From positions 1 to 35,240 of the forward strand of contig JANDJZ010000753.1 of the NCBI GenBank assembly GCA_027943245.1: DNA of 35,240 nt, given 5' to 3'. Every line of letters starts with the position of its first letter. Positions within the stretch are counted from its first letter, which is position 1. The notes beneath the pieces were generated by a model. The model ran no database searches. It was not told the DNA's origin and saw nothing but the letters and a program-made list of their open reading frames with translations. Shown piece after piece: positions 1-9,449 of this stretch. The position numbers were made by a program, and so were the translations under genes. Source of the stretch: Acanthamoeba sp. SK_2022b. Lineage: Eukaryota; Discosea; Longamoebia; Acanthamoebidae.

Positions 1-305
1 AACTCCCCAACCTACCAATCAACCTCCCAACCTACCAATCAACCTCCCAATCAACTCCCCAACCAACCAATCAACCTCCCAACCTACCAATCAACCTCCA
101 AATCAACTCCCCAACCTCCCAATCAACTCCCCAACCTCCCAATCAACTCCCCAACCTCCCAATCAACTCCCCAACCTCCCAATCAACCTCCCAACCTACC
201 CAATCAACTCCCCAACCAACCAATCAACCTCCCAACCTCGCAATCAACCTCCCAACCTCGCAATCAACCTCCCAATCAACTCCCCAACCTACCAATCACC
301 CTCCC
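1..305. repeat. 20-bp minisatellite, C/A-rich
   Basis: Tandem copies of a unit close to AATCAACTCCCCAACCTCCC, with variants in which CTACC or CTCG replaces CTCCC. Copies are nearly perfect at about 120-190 and more variable on both sides. G is almost absent from the plus strand, the same strand asymmetry as the main satellite further on. The array continues off the left edge, so its full size is unknown. Confidence 0.9.
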
Positions 306-325
306 AACCGACCAAACACGTGTAA

Positions 326-659
326 ACAAAGATTGTCATTTTTCTCGCTTGTACTGATAGCTAGAAGCGTTTTAACCGGGCCAAACGACGCCTCTCGACG
401 TGGGCAACACGATGGTATGGTCAGAAAGGCCAAAGGCTGACAACAGTATCATAAATTGGGCTGAAATTGGACCTGATAACAAAGATTGTGGTTGTTCTCG
501 CTTGTACTGATAGCTAGAAGCGTTTTAACCGGGCCAAACGACGCCTCAGAACGCGGGCAACACGATGGCATGGTCAGATTTGCTCAAATCTCACAGTTTA
601 TAGAGCTAGAAGCGTTTTAACAGGGCCAAACGACGCCTCTCGACGTGGGCAACACGATA
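326..659 (+). repeat. Triplicated 60-100 bp unique motif
   Basis: Three direct copies: 326-425, 479-577 and 601-659 (the last truncated at its left). The shared core runs from GCTAGAAGCGTTTTAAC through GGGCCAAACGACGCCTC to GGGCAACACGAT. Copy spacing is about 153 bp then 92 bp, so this is not a regular tandem array. The core has balanced base composition and several CpGs, unlike the flanking simple sequence. No coding frame or known RNA was recognised. Confidence 0.85.
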
Positions 660-674
660 GAACTAAATTACTAC

Positions 675-750
675 GGTAACCTAGGAAACACATATGGTAA
701 CCTAGGAAACACATACGGTAACCTAGGAAACACATACGGTAACCTAGGAT
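675..750 (+). repeat. 21-bp tandem repeat, about 3.6 copies
   Basis: Unit GGTAACCTAGGAAACACATAC. Copies start at 675, 696, 717 and 738, the last partial. Each contains the palindromes GGTAACC and CCTAGG. It begins a few bases after the third copy of the 326-659 motif and ends where the T-rich tract starts. Its length is a multiple of three, so it reads as a heptapeptide repeat, but no gene context supports translation. Confidence 0.9.
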
Positions 751-1600
751 ACTGTTGTCTTTTCTTTTGGTTTTCTTTAAAATTTCTTTTGAATTTCTTT
801 TTGTTTTCTTCTGAATTTCTTGTTGTTTTCTTTTTGTTTTCTTTTGAATTTCTTTATATTTTCTTTTTATTTTCCTTGAATTTTCTTTTGTATTTCTTTC
901 TAATTTCTTTTTTATTTCTTTTTGTTTTCTGTTGAATTTCTTTATATTTTCTTTTGATTTTCTTTATATTTTCTTTGTATTTTCTTTTTAATTTCTTTTT
1001 GTTTTCTTTTAGTTTTCTTTTGAATTTCTTTTTGTTTTCTTCTGAATTTCTTGTTGTTTTCTTTTTTGTTTTCTTTTGAATTTCTGTCTAATTTCTTTTG
1101 AATTTCTTATTATTTTCTTTTTATTTTCTTTGAATTTTCTTCTGAATATTTCTTTCTAATTTCTTTCTAATTTCTTTCTGTTTCTTTCTGTTTTCTTTTG
1201 AATTTCTTTCTAATTTCTCTCTGTTTTATTTTTATTTTCTTTCTATTTTCTTTTGAATTTCTTTTTGAATTTCTTTTTGTTTTCTTTTTAATTTCTTGTG
1301 AATTTCTTTTATTTTCTTTTGAATTTCTTTCTATTTCCTTTGAATTTCTTTATGTTTTCTATTTATTTTCTTTTGAATTTCTTTTTGTTTTCTTTTTGTT
1401 TTCTTTTGAATTTCTTTTTAATTTCTTTTGAATTTCTTTTGAATTTCTTTTTGTTTTCATTTTTCCTTAGAATTTCTTTTGAATTTCTTTATGTTTTCTA
1501 TTTATTTTCTTTCTATTTTCTTTTAGATTTCTTTCTATTTTCTTTTGTATTTCTTTCGTATTTCTTTTGAATTTATTTCTATATTTTATTTTTATTAATC
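751..1600. repeat. T-rich strand-asymmetric tract
   Basis: About 850 bp made almost wholly of TTTTCTTTT, GAATTTCTTT and TTTGTTTTC words with irregular spacing. The plus strand is overwhelmingly T; A occurs mainly inside GAATTT. Open frames here translate to Phe/Leu-rich strings purely because of composition and are not called as genes. Confidence 0.8.
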
Positions 1601-1899
1601 GATTTTAGAATATATTTTAAATTTTTTGTTGATTAGTGTCGACTTTCTATTAATTTTATTTTTATCAATTTTATTATTAATTTTATTTTCCCTGCCCAAA
1701 AATGATTTTTCGTTTGTACTGGGATAAATTATTTTCACTATCATTGATTAGTTTAATTAATTATTATTTACTTAATTTTTTCGTGTTTAATTGTTTTTAG
1801 TTTTTTGATATATTATTTTCAATTTAAGTGCTTGTTGTGTCCTGTTTTGTCCTTTTCTGTTGTGTTGTGTAATGATGGCTTATGTCATGAGATTAACAA
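1601..1899. other. AT-rich unique spacer, no gene seen
   Basis: AT-rich non-repetitive sequence between the T-rich tract and the satellite. No long open frame, tRNA-like fold or recognisable motif was found. Confidence 0.5.
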
Positions 1900-4772
1900 G
1901 GCCATGAACCACTACAGCAGCACAACATCACCATTACATCTCCACTACATTACCATACCATAACAACATCACAACAACACCTTGCCACACCACAACATCA
2001 CTACTACATGTCCCATATCACCACTGGATTACCACTATATCACCACAAATCATTATGATATTGCCACTATATACCATCACCACATGACCACATCACCACA
2101 ACACCACAATGCCACCACAATGCCACCACAATGCCACCACAACACCACCACCACCACACCACCACAACACCACATCATCACCACAACATCACCACAACAC
2201 CACCACAATACCACTACACCACCACCACACCACCACCACAACACCACAATACCACAACACCACAATACCACAACACCACAACACCACAATACCACAACAC
2301 CACCCACACCACAACAACACAATACCACTACACCACCACAACATCTCCACAATACCACTACACCACCACAACACCACCACAACACCACAATACCACCACA
2401 CCGCAACACCACAACACCACAATACCACCACACCACAACACCACAACACCACCACAACACCACCACCACACCACCACACCACAATACCACAACACCACAA
2501 CACCACAACACCACAACACCACAACACCACAACACCACAACACCATCACAACACCACCACAACACCACAATACCACAACACCATCACAACACCACCACAA
2601 CACCACAATACCACAACACCACCACATCACCACCACCACACCACCACCACAACACCACACCACAACACCCCCACACAACCACCACAACATCACCACATCA
2701 CCACAACACCATCACAACCACCACAACACCAAAACATCACCCACAACACCACCACACCACCACAACACCACACTACCACCCCACAACATCATAACACCAC
2801 CCACATCATAACACCACAACACCATCACCACAACACCACACTACCACCCCACAACACCACAACACCACAACACCATCACCACAACACCATCACTACAATA
2901 TCACAACACCAACACCATATCACCACAACACCACAACACCACACTACCACCCCACAACATCACAACCACCACAACACCATCTCCACAACACCACAACACC
3001 TCACCACCACAACATCCCCACAACACCACAACACCACACCACCACAACATCACCACAACAGCACCACAACACCATCACTACAACAGCACAACACCATCAC
3101 CACACCACCATTACCACTTCAACACCACAACACCACCACAACATCACCACCACAACAACAACACCACTGCACCACAACGGCACCATCACCATCATCACCA
3201 CACCACCAAACCACCACAACACCACCACACCAACATCACAACATCACTACCACAACACCACAACATCACCACATCACCACAACAACACCACTACACCACA
3301 CCACCACACCATCACACCACCACATCACCACACCACCACATCACCACACCACCACCACAATATCACCACACACCACCACACTACAACATCACCACCACCA
3401 AACCATTGTCACCATAACAACACCACACCAAAGCCACAACACCACAAGCACCATCACCAAAACATCCCCACTACAACACCACAACAAAGCCACCACATCA
3501 CCACACCACACCACCATACCACACCAGCACCACCACACCACCTCAACACCAGCACTACAACAACACACCAACACCTCAACACCCCTACCAGCACCACCAC
3601 ACCACCACAACGTCACCACACCACAACATCACCACACCACCACCACACCAAAACATTACCACACCATCACCACAACATCACCATCACACCACATCACAAC
3701 ATCACCACAACATCACCACACCACTGCAACAACACCACCCACAACACTACATCACCATCACCACACCACCACATCACCACAACATCACCACAACATCACC
3801 ACAACATCACCACACCATCACCACAACACAACCACAACAATACCACCATTGCAACATCACCACAACATCACCACAATACCCCACCACACCAGAACAAAAC
3901 CACCACCTCCACAACATCACCACAACACCACAGCAGCACCATACCATCACAACAAACCACTTTTACACTACAACACCACAACACAACATCATCACCACAC
4001 CACCACAACACCCCACAACACACCACCATCACAACATTACAACCACCACAACACCCCACAACACCATCACCACACCACCATAACATCACCACAACATCAC
4101 CACAACACAACACCACAAGACCACCACAAGACCACAAGACCACCACAACATCACCACAACATAAGAACATCACCACAGCATCACCACAACATCACCACAA
4201 CATCACCACAACCACAACCACAACCACAACCACAACCACAACCACAACACCCCCACAACACCCCCACAACACCACCACAGCATCACCTCAACAACAACCA
4301 CCACAACCCCCACAACGGCACTGCACCACAACAACTACAGCACCACAACATCACCATTACCACAACAACACCACAACACCACCACAACATTACCACAACA
4401 CCATCACAACACCATCACACCATCACAACACCATCACACCATCACAACACCATCACCATCATCACAATACCATCACAACACCAGCACCACACCATCACAT
4501 CACCATCATCACCACCATCACCACACCATCACACCACACAACACCATCACACCATCACCATCACACCATCACCATCACACCATCACAACACCATCACAAC
4601 ACCATCACCACACCATCACCACACCATCACACCATCACAACACCAGCACAACAACATCACTACACCATCAACACACCAACACCACGCGCCACCACCTCCA
4701 CATCACACCATCACCACAACACCACAACATTACCACACCAGCGCCACAGCACAGCACCACAACATCACCACG
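1900..4772 (+). repeat. CCACAACA-type satellite, AC orientation
   Basis: Nearly pure C+A on the plus strand with scattered T, built from CACCACAACA, CACAATACCA and CACCATCACA words. Period is irregular, so this is low-complexity satellite rather than a fixed monomer. A short perfect CAACCA array lies at about 4205-4248. The composition leaves a plus frame open for 898 codons (2109-4805) made almost only of His, Thr, Asn, Pro and Gln; I treat it as a by-product. Confidence 0.85.
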
Positions 4773-4802
4773 CCTATAGGTATATTTGTTGTGATGTTGT
4801 GG
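4757..4802. repeat. Inverted repeat at AC-to-GT switch
   Basis: CCACAACATCAC (4757-4768) and GTGATGTTGTGG (4791-4802) are perfect 12-bp inverted arms around the palindrome CCTATAGG (4773-4780). The satellite orientation flips exactly here. Confidence 0.8.
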
Positions 4803-4815
4803 TGATAGTGTAGAT

Positions 4816-4909
4816 AGTCACTCTGGAACACTACACCATCAACAGACCAACACCACGCGCATACACTCTGTGACTGTTGCTTAGACTACCAAGGTTACTC
4901 ACAAAACCA
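4816..4909. mobile_element. Scrambled LTR fragments (forward and reversed)
   Basis: 4816-4831 carries the LTR word AGTCACTCTGGAACAC in forward orientation. 4869-4909 read on the minus strand matches the first roughly 40 bp of the LTR (TTGTGAGTAACC, then AGTCTAAGCAACAGTC). Both derive from the copia-type family whose full copy is at 7052-11638. Similarity is closest to the solo LTR at 5411 (TCTAAGCAACAG rather than TGATCAACAG). Confidence 0.65.
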
Positions 4910-4912
4910 GAC

Positions 4913-5132
4913 CACCACCTGACCACCACCACCACCACCACCTGACCACCACCACCACCACCACCTGACCACCACCACCACCACCTGACCACCACCACCA
5001 CCACCTGACCACCACCACCACCACCTGACCACCACCACCACAACACCACAACACCACCACACCATCATCACAACATCACCACAACACCACCACCTCCACC
5101 ACCACCACCACCACCACCTGACCACCACCACC
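4913..5132 (+). repeat. CCTGACCACCACCA minisatellite
   Basis: Repeated CCTGACCACCACCACCACCA units with 4-6 CCA triplets between CCTGA words, interrupted at about 5038-5098 by CACAACACCA satellite. Confidence 0.85.
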
Positions 5133-5144
5133 ACCACCACAATA

Positions 5145-5222
5145 CCACCACCACCACCACCACCACCACCACCACCACCACCACCACCACCACCACCACC
5201 ACCACCACCACCACCACCACCA
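5145..5222 (+). repeat. Perfect (CCA)n trinucleotide array
   Basis: About 25 uninterrupted CCA triplets. Immediately to the right (5233-5268) lies a short GT-orientation stretch, after which AC-orientation satellite resumes to 5410. Confidence 0.95.
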
Positions 5223-5410
5223 CAACAACAACATGATGTTGTGGTGTTGGGTGGGGAGTGTTATGGCATACCACAACACCACCACAACACCACAGCATCA
5301 CCACAACATAACTACACCAACAACACCACCACCACCACCACAACACCACCACAACACCACCACAACACCACCATAACACCACAAAATCACCACACACCAC
5401 ACCATCACTA

Positions 5411-5634
5411 TGTTGTGAGTTACCTTATTAGGCAGTCTAAGCAACAGGCACTCTGGAACACCAAATGAGGTAGGCCTTTATGAGCTCCTAGCACATTAAG
5501 GCATGCCTTAAGTTAAGGAGTTATGTTGTAGCACAACTGTCTACAACAATATATTCAACAGCAATAAAACCATAAAGAACCCTGTTCTTTCTCACTTCAT
5601 ACTCTACTCTTCACACACAGCGTACATCACAACA
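5411..5634 (+). mobile_element. Solo LTR, copia-type family, subfamily A
   Basis: A 224-bp copy of the LTR, starting TGTTGTGAG and ending ACATCACAACA, with no internal sequence on either side. It differs from the 7052/11412 LTRs at many positions (for example TCTAAGCAACAGGC and GAGCTCCTAGC), as the relic at 24267 does, so it belongs to a second, older subfamily. Flanks are CACTA and CACCA, a 4/5 match to a target duplication, though weak evidence in this repeat. It keeps the 16-bp palindrome (5496-5511), an AATAAA signal and the hairpin at 5572-5592. Confidence 0.9.
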
Positions 5635-6473
5635 CACCACAACACCACAAAAGCACCACAACATCACCCACCACACCACCACACCACTCACCACAACATT
5701 GCAACACCACAATACCACCACACAACAACACCACAACACCACATCACCACCTCCACAACACCACTACTTTACCACAACACCACCACATCACCACAACACC
5801 ACATAACACGACAACACCACCACACACACCACATCAACACCACCACACACACCACACACCACACACACCACGACCACAACATCACAACACCACCACATCA
5901 CCACAACACCACCAAAACACACCATAACACCACAACAACACCACAACAACACCACAACACCACCACACCACCACACCACCCCATCACCACAACAACACCA
6001 CAACACCACCACAACACCACCACAACACCTAAACACACAAAACCACCACAACACAACCACAACAACACCATAATTTCACCACTACACCACAACACCACAA
6101 CACTAACACCACAACCCTTAAACATCACCACAACACCACTACAACACCACAACAACACCACATCACACCATACTATCACCAACAACATCAGTACACCACA
6201 ACAACCACAACCACACCACCACTACATTCCACCACCACAACATCAAAACAACATCACCACATCAACACCACCACTACACCACAACATCACCACATCAACA
6301 CCACCACTACACCACAACATCACCACATCAACACCACAACTACACCACAACAACATCACCACCCCACCATTACAACACCAACAACAACACCACCACACAC
6401 CGCCACCACTACACAACAACACTCACCGCAACATCACATCATTACCACAACACCACCACACCAACCACAACCA
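5635..6473 (+). repeat. Satellite, AC orientation, with 33-bp subrepeat
   Basis: CCACAACA-type satellite. Three consecutive 33-bp units, nearly identical, occur at 6251-6283, 6284-6316 and 6317-6349, showing local higher-order amplification. No coding signal was accepted. Confidence 0.8.
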
Positions 6474-6552
6474 GCTAGGAGCTCATAAAGTCCGACCTCA
6501 TTTGGTGTTCCAGAGTGACTGTTGATTGAGTACCTTATTAGGTAACTCACAA
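6474..6552 (-). mobile_element. Reversed 5' LTR fragment at orientation switch
   Basis: On the minus strand this reads as the first roughly 79 bp of the LTR (TGTGAGTTACCTAATAAGG, the CACTCTGGAACACC word, then GAGCTCCTAGC). The rest of the LTR is missing. Satellite to the left is AC-orientation and to the right GT-orientation, so the fragment lies exactly on an inversion boundary. Confidence 0.9.
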
Positions 6553-7046
6553 GAGATTTGTGGTATTGTTATTATGATATTGTGGTGGTGTGGTGGTGAT
6601 GTGGTGGTGATGTTGTTGTGGGTGGTGTGGTGGTTGTGGGTTGTGTGGTGGTGCGTTGGTGGTCAGGTGGTGGTCAGGTGGTGTTGGTGATGTGGTGTGG
6701 TGTGGTGATGTTGTGGTCGTGTTGTGGTGATGGTGTTGTGGTGTTAAGGTAGTGTTGTGGTGGTGGTGTTGTGGTGTTGTAATCATGTTGTGGGGTTGGG
6801 GTGTTGGGGTGATGTAGTGTTTGTTGCTGTGTTGTGGTGATGTGGTGATGTTGTGGTGGTGTTGTTGGTGGTGATGTTGAAGTGGTGTTGTGGTGGTGTT
6901 GTGGTGGTGTTGTGGTGTTGTGGTAGTGTTGTGGTGGTGCTGTGGTGTTGTGGTGGTGTTGTGGTGGTGTAGTGATGGTGTTGTGATGGTGTTCTGGTGG
7001 TGTTCTGGTGGTGTAGTGATGGTGTTGTGGTGATGGTGCAGTTATG
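6553..7046 (-). repeat. Satellite, GT orientation
   Basis: Same satellite as 5635-6473 but inverted (TGTGGTGGTGTTG words). It is interrupted at 7047 by the target duplication of the retrotransposon. Confidence 0.85.
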
Positions 7047-7051
7047 TTGTC

Positions 7052-7278
7052 TGTTGTGAGTTACCTAATAAGGTACTCTGATCAACAGTCACTCTGGAAC
7101 ACCAAATGAGGTAGGACTTAATGCGCTCATAGCACATTAAGACATGCCTTAAGTTTTAGGAGTTATGTTGTAGTACAACTGTCTACAACAATATATTCAG
7201 CAGTAATAAAACCAGAGAGAACCCCTGTTCTCTCTCACTTCACACTTTACTCTTCACCACACAGCATACTTCACAACA
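7052..7278 (+). repeat. 5' LTR (227 bp)
   Basis: Begins TGTTGTGA and ends TCACAACA, a perfect 8-bp terminal inverted repeat with TG...CA ends. It contains a TATA-like ATATATT (7191-7197) and AATAAA (7205-7210) only a few bases apart, an inverted repeat TGTTGTAG/CTACAACA (7166-7173 and 7183-7190) and a hairpin (7214-7235). It differs from the 3' LTR at one position, A at 7142 instead of G. Only one CpG is present. Confidence 0.97.
7214..7235 (+). promoter_or_regulatory. LTR hairpin after the polyadenylation signal
   Basis: AGAGAGAAC (7214-7222), loop CCCT, GTTCTCTCT (7227-7235): a perfect 9-bp stem starting 3 bp after AATAAA. The same stem with different bases occurs in the solo LTR and the relic LTR. 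A role in 3' end formation or packaging of element RNA is inference. Confidence 0.6.
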
Positions 7279-7291
7279 GGTTATGGGCCCA
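7279..7291 (+). promoter_or_regulatory. Primer-binding site matching initiator tRNA-Met anticodon arm
   Basis: GGTTATGGGCCCA follows directly after the LTR end. Its complement, TGGGCCCATAACC, is the anticodon stem-loop of eukaryotic initiator tRNA-Met, with CAT as anticodon. Priming by an internal, cleaved half-tRNA is known for Drosophila copia, so the same mechanism is inferred. The relic at 24483-24495 keeps an identical site. Confidence 0.8.
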
Positions 7292-8139
7292 TGCTCACGA
7301 TGAGTAACTACGAAGTCACCAAGCGATATGTACTCTGATCGGTCATGGAGTACAGCACCTGGCGCGAGGAGCTCGAGTTCGTCTTGCTCTTGTGGAACCT
7401 GTGGGACATTGTGTTCATTGACCAGTCTGGAGGCGTGGGCAAGGAGAAGGCCGACGATGGAGACAACGACAGATGAATGAGAATGCAGCAGGCGGCTGGC
7501 TTCATCATTCTGTGTCTGGACACACAGTTCAGGACGATCTGCTCACACCTCAAGGACCCAAGGGAGATGCTGAAGGCACTCGACAAGCAGCTAGCACCGA
7601 AGACTACAGGGTATCACACACTCTACCTCAAGCACTACTTGAGGATGCGATACGAGCCTGGAGAGACCCTAGATATGTACTTCAGGCGGCTAGACAAGGC
7701 CACGAAGGACCTGGCAGGACAGGACTACAAGGTTGACAAGGACCTGGCACTTGCGATCATGCTTGATGGACTCCCAGAGGAGTACGAGTCAGTGCAGACA
7801 ATCATCGAGAGCGCGAGGGAAATGAGCTACAGAGAGGCCAAGCGGCTACTGTTTCAGCGCGAGGCCGCCTGCGTTGCGAAGACAGCAACACACAAGTCCA
7901 TTAACATTGCTCAAGCGCCATGAGGACAACGGGAGCAAAACTCCAATGCGAAGTCCGACGACGGCAGACCCAGAAAGTTTACTGGTAAGTGCTTCGAATG
8001 TGGTGAGGTTGGGCACAGAAGATGCGACTGTCCCAAGCTCAAGGGCAGGAAGCCCAGAGATAGCAAGGGAAGCGGCCAGCGAAGCAACGGAGCGAGAGAA
8101 GAGACCATTCTCTCAGCGACCAAGCAAGTACTAGCCGTT
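7291..8139 (+). pseudogene. gag region of the copia-type element (disrupted)
   Basis: The frame opens at an ATG at 7291 (or 7300) and runs in one frame through three TGA codons (7336, 7474, 7921). The open piece 7477-7920 resembles copia-type Gag (UBN2-like, with a GETLDMYFRRL-type segment and the LDGLPEEYES motif). A CCHC zinc knuckle, C-x2-C-x4-H-x4-C, is encoded at 7990-8031 in the same frame. Gag packages element RNA in virus-like particles. Each internal stop is one C-to-T step from CGA (Arg). The start is chosen because it is the first ATG after the primer site and the relic conserves the following residues. Confidence 0.85.
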
Positions 8140-9449
8140 ATGGAGTCCAAAGACCACTGGTATTTGGACTCTGGAGCAACTGCACACATCACATGCAGGA
8201 AGGACTGGCTACACGACTACGTCAGTCTCAAGGCTGAAGGGCAGAGCCTACTGCTTGGCGACAACTTCAAGTGCAAGATCCAGGTCAACAGAGTCAAAGA
8301 GGCGGTGATGTTTGCAAGAGTGTTGTACACACCAGGACTCACAAAGAACCTCATCTCCACAGCCATGGTGACGGCCAGAGGGAACGAGGTACAGATAAAC
8401 CGCTCAGGAGGCAGCGTGTTCAATCATGAGGGCAGAAAAGTACTACAGGCGACACTGCGAGGAGGCATGCTGGCGCTACCAATCAAGCCAATCCAACCAA
8501 CACAACCTCAAGTGAATGTCGTCCGGGAGAACTACTCACTCGACCAGCTCCACCGCCGCTACGGACATGTAGGCGAGACACGACTATGTGCCCTGATCAA
8601 GTCCCTTGGTCTAGCGCACGCTGGAGGCACACTTTCATTGTGCGATGTGTGCATTTGAGTGAAAGCTACATGGCCAGACATCCACAATGGACTGGCCCTG
8701 AGAGCGACCAGACCCCTTGAGCAGGTCCACATGGACGTGTGTGGACCACTACCAGTGGACATGCCATCAGGAAAGTGGTACTATGTATCATTCATTGATG
8801 ACTACAGCCGGTATGCAACGATCTACCTCATCAGACACAGGAGTGAGGTCAGCGAGACAATCAGACACTTCCTCAAGTCAGCAGGCATTGAATGTCAATG
8901 CAGAGTGCTGCAGAGCGATCAGGGTGGTGAATACACGAGCGCCGTGGTCCAGCGCTACCTAGTCAAGAAAAGGATCACGCACAAGAAGACACCAGCACAC
9001 ACGCCCAAGCACAACGGAGTGGCAGAACACTTCAACTGCACACTACTAGAGATGGTCAGGTGCATGCTTCAAGACATGGCCATGTCACCGAAGTACTGGG
9101 GAGAAGCCACACTCATGGCCTGTGTGATCAACAACTGGCTACTGACGATGGCCAACAACTTCAACACCCCACTCAGCTGATGGTCCAACAAGAGCGAACC
9201 ACATGTAGACATTGGTCATCTACACAGGTTTGGCCAGCGTGTCAAAGTACTCACCAACCCAGTGGGTAGAAGCAAGCTGGCAGACCGAACACGCCTCAGA
9301 ATCTACCTCAGTCCAGCACAAGTGGACGCCTCACATCACTGAATCCTGATCGAAAATAAAGTGTTAGAAACGAGAGACATGATATTTAACGTTCCAGAAG
9401 GCCCCAGCAAGGAGCCGTTGCTAGGTCCATCAACATATGAGACCGGGAC
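8140..9449 (+). pseudogene. pol region: protease and integrase (disrupted)
   Basis: It continues in frame from gag. The aspartic protease active site Asp-Ser-Gly is at 8167-8175, within WYLDSGATAHIT. A GAG-pre-integrase HHCC-type segment follows, ending with a C-x2-C at about 8641-8652. The integrase core spans about 8722-9180, with HMDVCGP, LQSDQGGEY and NGVAE motifs around the DDE acidic residues. TGA codons interrupt at 8656, 9178 and 9340. Motif Arg codons are replaced by CAC (9028), TGC (9037) and TGG (9136). A one-base deletion, or an equivalent shift, between 9441 and 9456 moves the frame just upstream of the reverse-transcriptase part. Confidence 0.88.

Noticed and set aside
601..611. 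TAGAGCTAGAA resembles the engineered CRISPR guide scaffold
   Set aside because: Only about 11 bases match. The other two copies of the motif lack the TAGA prefix, and the rest of the scaffold is missing. Taken as coincidence.
2109..4805. 898-codon open frame of His/Thr/Asn/Pro/Gln
   Set aside because: C+A-rich DNA contains few stop codons. Neighbouring frames are open for hundreds of codons with the same composition, and there is no signal peptide, intron or unique segment.
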